From assembly GCA_018382125.1 (NCBI GenBank), contig JAGZQO010000010.1, forward strand, positions 1 to 64,000: a stretch of 64,000 nucleotides of DNA, in the 5' to 3' direction. The notes below the pieces were generated by a model. It was not told the DNA's origin. It did no database searches and saw only the letters and a list, made by a program, of their open reading frames with translations. Within the stretch, counting starts at the first letter, position 1, and each line of letters begins with the position of its first letter. The stretch comes from Collinsella sp. GTDB lineage: Bacteria > Actinomycetota > Coriobacteriia > Coriobacteriales > Coriobacteriaceae. Of this stretch, positions 8,304 to 17,065 are shown one piece after another. A program made the translations under genes and the position numbers.

Positions 8304-9077
8304 ATGCTGCTCGCTATCGATATGGGAAACACGCAGACGGCCATGGGCCTGTTTGACGGAGACGAGCTGGTGCAGTCGTGGCGTATGCCCACCGACCGCT
8401 CCTATACCGCCGACGAGATCCACGTGCGCCTGATGGGCTTCTTTAAGATGTACGACCTCTCGCTCGGCGCGGTCGACGCGATCGCCTTTGCCGGCGTGGT
8501 GCCGCAGCTCTCGCGCGAGTGGCACGCCGTGGCCGACCGCATTGCCGCGGACGCCATCGTCATCGGGCCGCAGACGGCCGCCGTGACCAAGCTGCGGGCG
8601 GCGCGCCCCCAGGCCGTTGGTGCCGACCGCATCGCCAACGCCGTCGCTGCCGAGACCTTCTACGACGCGCCGGCGATCGTGGTGGACTTTGGCACCGCAA
8701 CCAATATCGACGTCATTGATGAGGACGGCTATTACATTGGCGGAGCGATTGCGCCGGGCATCCGTATCTCCATGGACGCGCTTGCTGCCCGTGCCGCCAA
8801 GCTCGCCAGCGTGCCGCTCGAGGCGCCCGAGCACGCCATCGGCCGCGATACCGAGGAGTGCATCAAGGTCGGCGCCGTAACGGGCGCCGCCGCCATGGCT
8901 GAGGGCCTGGTCGCGCGCATGAAGCGCGAGCTGGGCCGCGAGGATGCCACCGTTATCGCCACGGGCGGTCTCGCCAGCATCGTCGCCGATTCGACCGATG
9001 CCTTCGACGTGGTCGACGGACAACTCACCATCAAGGGTATCTGCGAAATCTACCGCCGCATGCAGGAGCTGGGATAG
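8304..9077 (+). CDS. coaX: Type III pantothenate kinase
   Basis: 257 residues. Phosphorylates pantothenate, the first step of CoA synthesis, using an acetate-kinase/Hsp70-type fold. The phosphate loop AIDMGNTQTAMG opens the protein and VDFGTATNID is the second nucleotide motif. The frame is open back to 8049 only because it reads through the tRNA remnant; the ATG at 8304 has GGGAG 7 bp upstream and begins exactly at the domain. The 8108-8303 stretch before it holds no other feature I can recognise. Confidence 0.95.
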   Translation: MLLAIDMGNTQTAMGLFDGDELVQSWRMPTDRSYTADEIHVRLMGFFKMYDLSLGAVDAIAFAGVVPQLSREWHAVADRIAADAIVIGPQTAAVTKLRAARPQAVGADRIANAVAAETFYDAPAIVVDFGTATNIDVIDEDGYYIGGAIAPGIRISMDALAARAAKLASVPLEAPEHAIGRDTEECIKVGAVTGAAAMAEGLVARMKRELGREDATVIATGGLASIVADSTDAFDVVDGQLTIKGICEIYRRMQELG

Positions 9078-9152
9078 AGCAGGAGCTTAAGTCAAGCACG
9101 CCCGATGCCACAGTCCCCGCAAACGTTCGCCAAGCCCATTTCCCAGACAGGC

Positions 9153-9186
9153 GAAACCCTCCCCGGCACAGGCCGAAGAGGGCTTC
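9153..9186. terminator. Convergent intergenic stem-loop
   Basis: GAAACCCTC pairs with GAGGGCTTC around an inner GCC/GGC stem, between the ends of coaX and the biotin-ligase-like gene. There is no strong U-tract. The rest of the interval is featureless. Confidence 0.45.
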
Positions 9187-9222
9187 GTTGTCATCGTTAT
9201 CTTTGAGCGCGAGCGCCCCGCG

Positions 9223-9924
9223 CTACAGCCCGCGAATTCGTACAGCCTCGGGCGGAAACTCCTGCTCGCCGGCATCGGTCTTGATGGTCGCGCGACCCCA
9301 GATGTCCAGGCCCGCAAACACACCGACCGCAAGCGGCAAACCGTTGGGCGACACCGCCGCAACTTGGCGGCCCAGCAGTGGCACCATGTCAAAGTACTCG
9401 CCCAGCACGGGAGCCAGCGGCCCCGCGGCGCCTTGCGGCGTGTTGGCAACAACCGCCCAGGCGTCCACGCGGGCCAGCATGGCGGCGGCCAGCGCCTCGA
9501 CCAGCGCTTCGTCAGCCACACCCACACCGAGCTCGCTCAACGCCGAACGCTCAATATCCACCGTCACGGCACCGAACATGCCCGCAGCACCGGCACCGCC
9601 GTTCACGGCAACACGCGCGAGCGACGTCTCAAACGCAGGCGCACCGCACACGATATCGCTCGGCCACTGGATACCCACCTTACCGGCAAGGCCCAACCCC
9701 GGCGTCGAAGCCGTGCCCACAAGCGCATCCATCATGCCCATCGCCGCCACAAACGGCAGGCCGTGGAAGGCATGCATGTTCACGTCCGGGCGCACGACCA
9801 GCGAAAACGTCAGCGAAGCATCACCCGCGCTCCAAGCGCACCAGCCCGCGGACGCACCCTCGCGGCCCGCGTCGCGCGCGGCGTCAAGCTCGGTACCGGC
9901 AACAACAGCATTCATCTCGATCAT
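9223..9924 (-). CDS. Divergent biotin-[acetyl-CoA-carboxylase] ligase-like protein
   Basis: 233 residues. The order of elements resembles the catalytic part of BirA: a helix AAMGMMDAL, then QWPSDIV in place of KWPNDI, and a C-terminal SH3-like domain (GRQVAAVSPNGLPLAVGVF). The biotin-binding GRGRxG loop is missing, and the lysine of KWPND is glutamine, so normal adenylation of biotin is doubtful. It starts immediately after folPK. It could be a degenerate ligase or a protein with another acyl substrate. Family assignment is tentative. Confidence 0.55.
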   Translation of the reverse strand: MIEMNAVVAGTELDAARDAGREGASAGWCAWSAGDASLTFSLVVRPDVNMHAFHGLPFVAAMGMMDALVGTASTPGLGLAGKVGIQWPSDIVCGAPAFETSLARVAVNGGAGAAGMFGAVTVDIERSALSELGVGVADEALVEALAAAMLARVDAWAVVANTPQGAAGPLAPVLGEYFDMVPLLGRQVAAVSPNGLPLAVGVFAGLDIWGRATIKTDAGEQEFPPEAVRIRGL

Positions 9925-11667
9925 CTACATACGCCCCAATTCGCCCACGATATGGCCCACGCGGTCCTCGGGCTCCTTGACCTCGACGCCGTTGTAGCGG
10001 AAGAACCGCGCCGGGTCGTGCATCAGGTCCTCGAGCGGCACCAGCACAAAGTCGCGCTCGCCAATGAGCGGATGCGGCAGGCGCAGCTTTTTGCCGCCGT
10101 GGGTCTCGCCGTCCATCCACAGCAGGTCCAGGTCGATGGTGCGCGGGCCGTTGACCTTGGCTTTCTTGGAGCGGTCACGCCCCAGCTCGGTCTCGATCTT
10201 CATAAGCTCGTCGAGCAGCACCAGCGGCGCCAGCTCGGTCTTGATCTCGATGACGGCGTTGGCAAACGCATCCTGGCGCGTCTCGTAGGCAGGCTCGCTC
10301 TCGTAAATACGCGAGCAATTGGACACGCAGGTGAGCGGGATCTCGGCGATCATGTCGCGCGCGGCGCGGATGTTGTCGCAACGATGCCCCAGGTTGGAGC
10401 CCACGGCCACAAACGCACGGCGCGGCTGCGGCTTGGCGACAGCCCAGTAACCGTTCAGGAACTGCGCAAAGCCGGTGACGTCGTGCACGCGTACGATGTT
10501 GGCACCGGCCTGGATAGCGCCCAGGCACACGCCAAACGTGGCGGCATCGCGCGCGGCGGCATCGGTCACGCCCGAGATGGCGCCCACAAAACGTTTGCGC
10601 GACACGGCGCACATGAGCGGATAGCCCAGCGACGCCATCTTGGCGGTCTCGCGCTGGATGACGATGTCCTCGTTGGCCGTCTTGCCAAAGCCCGGACCGG
10701 GATCGATGCAGATGCGGTCGCGCGACACGCCGGCATGGATGAGCGTACGAGCCTGGTCGGACAGAAAGCCCATGACACGGCGCATGATGGGCGCCGAATC
10801 GGGCAGGGTAAAGCGGCGAAGCTGAGAGGTGGGCACGTAGGCCTCCTCGCGGCGGGCGCTGCGGCGCATCATGGCGGCCAGGCGGTCATTGGACTCCGAT
10901 TCGGCCTCGGTGGCTGCGGGCGCGGCCTCGGGCGCGGGCGCGACAGTCTCGGCGGCAGCAGCCTGCTCGGCGGCCGGCGTCTCCTGCTCGCTTGAAGGCT
11001 CGGGCGTGGGCTCCGGTTCGCCAAACGGCAACGAGGGCTGCACCACGCCGCCCGGAAGCTTGGCCTCCGACTTAGGCTCGCCCAGCAACTTGCCGCGACG
11101 GCGGCGAGCCGGCTTCTCGGCCTCACGCGCGGCCTCGGCAGCCGCCTCGCGCGCCTTCTCGGCAACAAACGCCGCTGCCGAGGTATCGAGCTGCACCGTT
11201 GCGTGCGTGCGGGTGGGCGCGGCGACCTCGCCGGCATGCATCACGATGACGCCGCAGGTGCTCGTCTTAACAAACTCGACCATCTTGGGGTCGGTGAAGC
11301 CGGTCACGTCGTTGACGATCGAGGCGCCGCAGCGCACGGCCGCCTTGGCAACCGCCACGTGGCGCGTGTCGATCGAGACGATAGCGCCCTCTTTGGCCAG
11401 CGCACGCACCACGGGCAGCACGCGGCGAGCCTCCTCGTCGGGGTTGACCGGGGTAAAACCAGGGCGCGTGGACTCGCCGCCCACGTCGATGATGTCGGCA
11501 CCGGCGTCGAGCATCGCCAGGCCGTACTCGATGGCGGCATCCGGGTCGAAGTGCTCCCCACCGTCGCTAAACGAATCGGGCGTCACGTTGAGGACGCCCA
11601 TGATGCGCGGGCGGTCAAAGCTGAGCTCATACTTTCCGCACCGCCATGTCTTGCTATCGTTCGCCAT
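9925..11667 (-). CDS. folP: Dihydropteroate synthase-HPPK fusion with low-complexity insertion
   Basis: 580 residues carrying two consecutive folate enzymes in reverse pathway order. DHPS (FolP) covers about 10-148 and 290-412, with GVLNVTPDSFSDGG, DVGGESTRPG, DPGPGFGKT and SRKRF. HPPK (FolK) covers about 417-580, with VGSNLGHR and NGPRTIDLDLL. Residues about 150-290 form an Ala/Glu/Pro-rich, partly basic stretch inserted after VMHAGEV, where other DHPS enzymes have a short loop. AGGAGG lies 6 bp before the ATG at 11667. Both activities look intact; the role of the insertion is unknown. Confidence 0.92.
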   Translation of the reverse strand: MANDSKTWRCGKYELSFDRPRIMGVLNVTPDSFSDGGEHFDPDAAIEYGLAMLDAGADIIDVGGESTRPGFTPVNPDEEARRVLPVVRALAKEGAIVSIDTRHVAVAKAAVRCGASIVNDVTGFTDPKMVEFVKTSTCGVIVMHAGEVAAPTRTHATVQLDTSAAAFVAEKAREAAAEAAREAEKPARRRRGKLLGEPKSEAKLPGGVVQPSLPFGEPEPTPEPSSEQETPAAEQAAAAETVAPAPEAAPAATEAESESNDRLAAMMRRSARREEAYVPTSQLRRFTLPDSAPIMRRVMGFLSDQARTLIHAGVSRDRICIDPGPGFGKTANEDIVIQRETAKMASLGYPLMCAVSRKRFVGAISGVTDAAARDAATFGVCLGAIQAGANIVRVHDVTGFAQFLNGYWAVAKPQPRRAFVAVGSNLGHRCDNIRAARDMIAEIPLTCVSNCSRIYESEPAYETRQDAFANAVIEIKTELAPLVLLDELMKIETELGRDRSKKAKVNGPRTIDLDLLWMDGETHGGKKLRLPHPLIGERDFVLVPLEDLMHDPARFFRYNGVEVKEPEDRVGHIVGELGRM

Positions 11668-11761
11668 GAACATCCTCCTAAAATGCCCGCGCCACCGCGC
11701 TCGGGCGCAGGCGGTGGGGTCGCTTTGCAATCAGTTTTTCTATTGTATCCGCGCACACGGG

Positions 11762-12514
11762 CTAGAACGCAAACGCGGCCGCGATGTCGCAAGAAATCAG
11801 CAGGTCGGCATTTGCATCCTGATCGGTGGGAGCGAGATTGCAAATGGCCAGGGTATCGCCGGTAAAGTAGCGCGTAAGGCCCGCCGCCGGATACACCACG
11901 AGCGAGGTCCCGCCCACGATGAGGACATCGGCCGCGGCAATGGCGGCGACGGCGCCGGTCAGCACGCGCTCGTCGAGCGGCTCCTCGTAGAGCACCACAT
12001 CGGGCTTAATGCGCCCGCCGCACGCAGGACACACGGGCACGCCCGCGGCGTCCTCGTGCTCGCGCGAGCAAATCCACTCGGCGCTATAGACCGCGCCGCA
12101 CGACTGGCAAATGTTGCGATGGACCGATCCGTGCAGCTCGAACACGCGCTGTGAGCCAGCCATCTGATGCAGACCGTCGATATTTTGCGTCACCACGGCA
12201 TCAAGCTTACCGGCGCGCTCCAACTCGGCCAGCTTGGTGTGGCAGCGGTTGGGCTTAGCGTTAAGCGCGATCATCTTGGTGCGGTAAAAGTCGAAGAACT
12301 CGGCCGGATGCGCCTCGTAAAAGCTATGCGAGAGCATGGTCTCGGGCGGGTAGGCAAACTGTTGGTGATATAGGCCGTCCACGCTGCGGAAATCGGGGAT
12401 GCCACTCGCCGTGGAAACGCCCGCGCCGCCAAAGAAGACCACGCGCTTGTGGGTGCCGAACAGCTCCGCCAGCGCGGCGGAGGCCTGTTTGGAGTCCGTT
12501 ATCGCCTGCGTCAT
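11762..12514 (-). CDS. cobB: Sirtuin-type NAD-dependent protein deacylase
   Basis: 250 residues. Removes acyl groups from lysines using NAD+. Visible are GGAGVSTASGIPDFRS (NAD binding), TQNIDGLH, the catalytic histidine in FELHGS, and a zinc site of two Cys-X2-Cys pairs (CQSC, CPAC). GGAGG precedes the ATG at 12514. Upstream of, and on the same strand as, folPK with an interval of about 95 bp. Confidence 0.93.
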   Translation of the reverse strand: MTQAITDSKQASAALAELFGTHKRVVFFGGAGVSTASGIPDFRSVDGLYHQQFAYPPETMLSHSFYEAHPAEFFDFYRTKMIALNAKPNRCHTKLAELERAGKLDAVVTQNIDGLHQMAGSQRVFELHGSVHRNICQSCGAVYSAEWICSREHEDAAGVPVCPACGGRIKPDVVLYEEPLDERVLTGAVAAIAAADVLIVGGTSLVVYPAAGLTRYFTGDTLAICNLAPTDQDANADLLISCDIAAAFAF

Positions 12515-12650
12515 ATGAGTCCTCCGTCCTTGTTGGTCGGGCAGCGTCGGGCGATGTCCCAGCATGCGGCCTTTGGGTCAGCACGCGCGGTGCCCACCAC
12601 CGCCCCTGTTGCGCTAATCTTAAGCCTGCCAACCCCGTCGAAAGGACACC

Positions 12651-13469
12651 ATGCCTCAGACTTACACTTTCGCCTCGTGGAACGTCAACGGCCTGCGCGC
12701 CGTGCTCAAAAAGGACCCGAGCTTTATCCAGATCGCGCAAGAACTCGACGTCGATATCCTGGCGTTGCAAGAGACCAAGTTGCAAGAAGGCCAGGTTGAT
12801 ATTGACCTGCCCGGCTATCGCCAAACCTGGAGCTACGCCGAGCGTAAAGGCTATTCGGGCACTGCGGTCTTTAGCCGCCAGGAACCGCTGCGCGTGCTGC
12901 ACGCCGACGCGCTGTTACCCTACGCCGGCGAGGGCGAGGCGGCCGAGCTCGTCGCCCAAGCCGCAACCGAGGGCCGCGTCTGCGCGTTGGAGTTCGACAA
13001 GTTCTGGTTTGTGGATGTCTATACGCCCAACGCCCAAAACGAGCTCGCGCGCATCGATGTGCGCATGGCCTGGGACGATGCCTATCGCGGCTTTTTGAGC
13101 GCGCTTGAGCGCGAGACCGGCAAGCCCGTGGTGACCTGCGGCGACTTTAACGTAGCGCACGAAGAGATCGACCTTAAGAACCCCAAGTCCAACCGCGGCA
13201 ACGCAGGCTTTTCGGACGAAGAGCGTGGTAAGTTTACCGAGCTGCTCGACGCCGGTTTTACCGATACCTGGCGCGCGGCAAACCCCGACGTCGAGGGCGT
13301 CTACAGCTGGTGGAGCTATCGCTTTAATGCCCGCAAGAACAACGCCGGCTGGCGCATCGATTACTTCCTGGTGAGCGACGCAATCGCCGGCAACGTGCGC
13401 GACGCCGGCATCCGCGGCGATATCTTCGGCAGCGACCACTGCCCCGTCACCCTCACGCTAGAGCTCTAG
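12651..13469 (+). CDS. xth: Exodeoxyribonuclease III / AP endonuclease
   Basis: 272 residues. Endonuclease-exonuclease-phosphatase fold acting at abasic sites in DNA. SWNVNGLRA, LQETK (metal-binding Glu), GDFNVAHEEIDL and the C-terminal GSDHCPV with the catalytic Asp-His are all present. AAAGGA lies just before the ATG. Divergent from cobB and convergent with the ECF transporter. Confidence 0.95.
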   Translation: MPQTYTFASWNVNGLRAVLKKDPSFIQIAQELDVDILALQETKLQEGQVDIDLPGYRQTWSYAERKGYSGTAVFSRQEPLRVLHADALLPYAGEGEAAELVAQAATEGRVCALEFDKFWFVDVYTPNAQNELARIDVRMAWDDAYRGFLSALERETGKPVVTCGDFNVAHEEIDLKNPKSNRGNAGFSDEERGKFTELLDAGFTDTWRAANPDVEGVYSWWSYRFNARKNNAGWRIDYFLVSDAIAGNVRDAGIRGDIFGSDHCPVTLTLEL

Positions 13470-13484
13470 CGCCAAGCAATTCCT

Positions 13485-13524
13485 GGGGGACAGAGGAAAA
13501 CAGATCATGTGACCCCTCTCCCCC
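13485..13524. repeat. GGGGACA-type palindrome
   Basis: GGGGGACAGAGG and CCCCTCTCCCC form an imperfect hairpin just after xth. It shares the GGGGACAG end motif with elements at 23204, 27396, 29326 and elsewhere. Confidence 0.55.
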
Positions 13525-13525
13525 T

Positions 13526-13597
13526 ATAAGTTGCGGTGGAGTAGTTCCTGTTTGGGCAGCAAATAGCCAAAAACGAGAACTATTCCACCGCAAGTTC
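13526..13597. repeat. Long imperfect hairpin with GTTGCGGTGGA arms
   Basis: About 27-nt arms (near 13526-13555 and 13568-13597) match with only a few mismatches: TTGCGGTGGAGTAGTTC against GAACTATTCCACCGCAA. Sits between convergent xth and the ECF S gene, where it may terminate both. Confidence 0.7.
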
Positions 13598-13617
13598 GTG
13601 TGGGAACGCGAAATGCC

Positions 13618-14331
13618 CTACAGTCCGTATTTCACGACGACACGGTTAATGCGACGGCACCAAGGCTTGTACAAGGCGGCCAAAAACACGCAGGTCGCAA
13701 GGCCGTGCGTGATATCGAACGGCACCGCCGTGGCAAGACGTGCCACGGCACCCGCCCAAGTAAGCGGCCGTACAAATCCAATGATGTCATACGCGTTGAT
13801 CACGACGCCATAGAGCAGGCCCGACGCAAAGCCGTACGCCAGCAGCGCTGGCATGCGCACGGTGCCGTCGGCGCGGTCGAACGCACCCGCATACGCCAGC
13901 GCACCGCCAACGTATCCCACGAGCCCCCAGGCATACATCTGCCACGGCGTCCACATGCCCTGTCCAAAAAAGAAATTGCTGGTCAGCGCCGCCAGCGCGC
14001 CAACCATAAAACCGTTGCGGCGACCAAGCGTCGCCCCCGCGATAATGGCGATGGCGCTCACCGGCTTAAAGTCGGGAATGGGCCCAAACAGGATGCGCCC
14101 CGCCGCCGCCAGCGCCGCCAGCACCAGCGTGGGCATAATCTGGCGCAATCCCGGACGAGATGCCTCGTAACCCGCAAAGAACAGCGCGAGCACCAGCGCC
14201 ACCACAACCAGCATGGCCAATGCTGCCTGCTCAACACCCGACAGCAACGCGGCAGCCATCACCGCCGGCACCGCCAACAACAGCGGGACCTCCAGTTTTG
14301 CAAGCAAGCGCGCGACGCGATAATCCGTCAT
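13618..14331 (-). CDS. ECF transporter substrate-binding (S) component
   Basis: 237 residues, mostly hydrophobic, with about six membrane segments. GPIPDFKPVSAIAIIAG and the NFFFGQGMWTPWQMYAWG stretch are typical of ECF S components that bind vitamins or cofactors; the ligand cannot be told from sequence alone. The start at 14331 lies 4 bp after the ATPase stop codon. It is the last gene of a T-AA-S operon, so this is a dedicated transporter rather than a shared module. Confidence 0.8.
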   Translation of the reverse strand: MTDYRVARLLAKLEVPLLLAVPAVMAAALLSGVEQAALAMLVVVALVLALFFAGYEASRPGLRQIMPTLVLAALAAAGRILFGPIPDFKPVSAIAIIAGATLGRRNGFMVGALAALTSNFFFGQGMWTPWQMYAWGLVGYVGGALAYAGAFDRADGTVRMPALLAYGFASGLLYGVVINAYDIIGFVRPLTWAGAVARLATAVPFDITHGLATCVFLAALYKPWCRRINRVVVKYGL

Positions 14332-14335
14332 CCCA

Positions 14336-15979
14336 TCACGCCCTATAAAACACGTTATCGGCAAAGAAGTCGGCCGGCGGCTCCATGCAGGCAATCTCGC
14401 CGTCAAACATCATGACGACGTCGTCGGCTACCTGCTCGGCAAAGTCCAAATCGTGCGTAGCCATGATGACGGTGCCGCCAGCCTTCGCATGGTCACGCAG
14501 GGCGCGGGCAATGATGCGGCGGCTGAACAGGTCTAGACCCTTGGTGGGCTCATCGAGCAATAGCAGTTCGGGGCCGATTAGCAGCAGTTTTGCCAATGCA
14601 AGCAGTTGACGCTGCCCGCCCGAAAGATCGTACGGATGGCGTCCATCCAGACCCGACAACCCCAAGCTCGCCGCACGCTCCCGCGCCAAGTTCTCGTCAT
14701 ATCCGCAGGTCGAAGCCCATTCCATCAGCTCGTCGCGAACCGTATCGGCAACCAGCAATGCTTTGGGATTCTGAGGCAGCAGCGCCGCCGAGGCCGCTCC
14801 GCGCACCATGCGGCCGCGCTGCAGCTTGGCGGTCTTCGCCAGCACCGAGAGTATCGTCGACTTACCGCATCCGTTGCCGCCCACGATCGCATGCACCGCA
14901 CCGGCCGAAAACGTCACGTCGAGCCCGCGCAGCACCCAACCGCCCGCGCGATCGTAGCGAAACCAGCCTTCCGACAGGGTGGTAGCCGACCCGCCGTGCA
15001 TTTTTTGGAGTATTCTGCTTCCATCCGTGCGCGGGAAGGCTTCCGAGCCATTCTCGAGCGACGTTTGCGCCACAAATTCGGACGATTTGTCCAATTCTGA
15101 ACTTTTTTTCGCGCTCGATACGTCCCCGGGCGGCTCCAGAGAGCCCAAATTGTCCTCACGCCTGCTGAATACTCCGTTTTTTGCACATCGGATGGCACCC
15201 CACCCCAACATGTCATCGGAAAACAGCGATTCTCGGCGTCCCAAAGAAGACATATCCGCCACCTCGCGCACGCGACCGCCCTCAATCCGGTACGTACACG
15301 TCGCATACTCGAGCATCGGCCGCGGCTGATGCGTCGCCACAACAACCGTGCAGCCCAGCTCGCGATTCACACGAAACAGCGCGTGCAGGAAATTCTTCTC
15401 CGCAACCGGATCAAGCTGAGACGTGGGCTCGTCGAGCAGCAGCACGCGCGGGCGCAACGCCAGAACGGCCGCCAACGACAGCAACTGTTTGCGACCACCC
15501 GAAAGCGTGTCAGTATCGCGGTGAAGCCAATCTTCCAGCCCAAAGAAATAGCTGGTCTCAGCTACGCGACGGCGCATCTCATCACGTGCTAGCCCCAAGT
15601 TTTCCAGGCCAAACGCCATCTCGTGCCACACGGTTTCGCACACGATCTGGTTCTCGGGATCCTGGAACACATAGCCCACGCGCTCCGCCGATGCCCGCAC
15701 ATCCATGTCGGCGACGGGCTCGCCCAGCACGCGCAGCTCGCCGGAGCGCGTACCCGCCGGCGCGATCTCGGGCTTGAGCAGCGACAGCAGCGTCGACTTG
15801 CCCGAACCGGTACCGCCAACAAGCAGTGCAAACGCACCTTGGGAAACACGCCAATCAAGCCCCTCGAGCACCGGTGCCTCGGCCCCGGGATAGGCAAAAC
15901 TAAGGCCTCGCACCTCAATCGCCGGCGCGGCCGAGCCATATGCCACACCCGCCGCCGAGCCCCTATCCAACCGAGCCAT
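14336..15979 (-). CDS. Fused double ECF transporter ATPase (EcfA-EcfA')
   Basis: 547 residues with two complete ABC ATPase domains. First: Walker A GGTGSGKST (55-63), signature LSGGRKQ, Walker B VLLLDEPTSQLD. Second: GGNGCGKST (367-375), LSGGQRQ, LLLLDEPTKGLD. These drive substrate uptake with the T and S proteins. The domains are joined by a linker of about 90 residues (245-335), unusually long, polar, and encoded by DNA of lower GC bounded by an inverted repeat (14996-15186). The ATG shares one base with the upstream T gene stop codon. Confidence 0.93.
   Translation of the reverse strand: MARLDRGSAAGVAYGSAAPAIEVRGLSFAYPGAEAPVLEGLDWRVSQGAFALLVGGTGSGKSTLLSLLKPEIAPAGTRSGELRVLGEPVADMDVRASAERVGYVFQDPENQIVCETVWHEMAFGLENLGLARDEMRRRVAETSYFFGLEDWLHRDTDTLSGGRKQLLSLAAVLALRPRVLLLDEPTSQLDPVAEKNFLHALFRVNRELGCTVVVATHQPRPMLEYATCTYRIEGGRVREVADMSSLGRRESLFSDDMLGWGAIRCAKNGVFSRREDNLGSLEPPGDVSSAKKSSELDKSSEFVAQTSLENGSEAFPRTDGSRILQKMHGGSATTLSEGWFRYDRAGGWVLRGLDVTFSAGAVHAIVGGNGCGKSTILSVLAKTAKLQRGRMVRGAASAALLPQNPKALLVADTVRDELMEWASTCGYDENLARERAASLGLSGLDGRHPYDLSGGQRQLLALAKLLLIGPELLLLDEPTKGLDLFSRRIIARALRDHAKAGGTVIMATHDLDFAEQVADDVVMMFDGEIACMEPPADFFADNVFYRA
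14996..15186. repeat. Inverted-repeat-bounded segment inside the ATPase linker
   Basis: Ends 14996-15018 and 15164-15186 are inverted copies of GTGCA-N6-GGAGTATTC-N-GC, matching at 16 of 23 positions. Inside lies a small palindrome AATTCGGAC/GTCCAATT. The segment is AT-richer than the flanking gene and stays in frame, encoding residues about 264-328 of the linker. Confidence 0.65.
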
Positions 15980-16935
15980 CAGCCAAACCTCTTCTCATCA
16001 ATCGCGTGCGACGCGCAAGGCAGCATCATCCAGGCAGCGTACACGACATAGCCCAGCCACGGCGCCGGCACCGAGAGCTGCGGATAAAACGAATACTGCG
16101 TCGTCGCGGTCGCCGCCACGGCCACCGCGGCAGCACCAAACAGCGCGAGCCCGACCAGCGCGGCAACGTCGCTGCGCCCCAGTCGATACCGCGCATACGT
16201 CGTACGACGTGTCGCGGCACCCCACCCGCGCGAGCGCATCGCGTCCGCGCGCTCCAGCGAATCTTCCATGCCCCAGCCCATCAACACGCTCGACGCCCGC
16301 AGGCGCGATCGCACGGGATCGGTGGGCGCGCGGCCCGGCACATCAATCGCATCCTGCACCGCCAGCACCGTACGACCGCGGCGTAAAAACTGCGGGATAA
16401 GCCTCATGCACATCGAGATCATGAGCGCAATCACCGGTGCGGCATTGCCCAGCAGCGCGAGCACCTTGTCGTATTCGAGCATCGACGCCGCGGCCTCAAA
16501 CCACAACACGCTCGCCACAAACAGCCCGCCCATGCACAGGCCGTATACCATGCTTTCCAGATACACCGCGCGCATGCCAATACGGAACAGCTCCGTCGAG
16601 CCCGAGGCGCTAAACAGCGGATTGACCAGCGCGATAATCAAAATCACCGGCAACTGCCAGCGGAGTGCGCCCAGCGTGCGGGCAGCCCCACGCGTCGCAA
16701 ATCCATACGCCAGCCCGCCCGCAAGTGACAGCGCAATCAGCACCGGCTGCATCGAGAACATGGTGAGCCCCAGCGTCAGCACTATATAGAGTGCCGGCAC
16801 AGCCGGATGCGACATCGAGAACGCCGCGACGGGCTCGCCGTCAAACTCCTCTTGTATGTTGTCCACGGGCACCCCCGTCCCCTCGCTCAAACGATAGCTC
16901 CGCAGCACCGCCAACGCCGCACGCAAGCAGCACAA
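15979..16935 (-). CDS. ECF transporter transmembrane (T) component
   Basis: Up to 318 residues, with several hydrophobic segments and the cytoplasmic coupling region bearing SLERADAMRSRGWG, equivalent to the Ala-Arg-Gly motifs that contact the ATPases. The start is uncertain. The longest frame opens with TTG at 16935; a GTG about 21-24 codons further in, with GAGGGG upstream, is equally likely. First gene of the ECF operon, divergent from glmU with about 130 bp between. Confidence 0.82.
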   Translation of the reverse strand: MCCLRAALAVLRSYRLSEGTGVPVDNIQEEFDGEPVAAFSMSHPAVPALYIVLTLGLTMFSMQPVLIALSLAGGLAYGFATRGAARTLGALRWQLPVILIIALVNPLFSASGSTELFRIGMRAVYLESMVYGLCMGGLFVASVLWFEAAASMLEYDKVLALLGNAAPVIALMISMCMRLIPQFLRRGRTVLAVQDAIDVPGRAPTDPVRSRLRASSVLMGWGMEDSLERADAMRSRGWGAATRRTTYARYRLGRSDVAALVGLALFGAAAVAVAATATTQYSFYPQLSVPAPWLGYVVYAAWMMLPCASHAIDEKRFG

Positions 16936-17065
16936 ACGTCACGCCGGCGGCACCGACATCGGCCGCCATGAGCCAATCGCTACGCGCTCATCATATGCCT
17001 GCGGTATCATATTGCGCCGTGTATCGTTTCCAAACACACGTCTCTATAACGTAACAGGAGATCAC

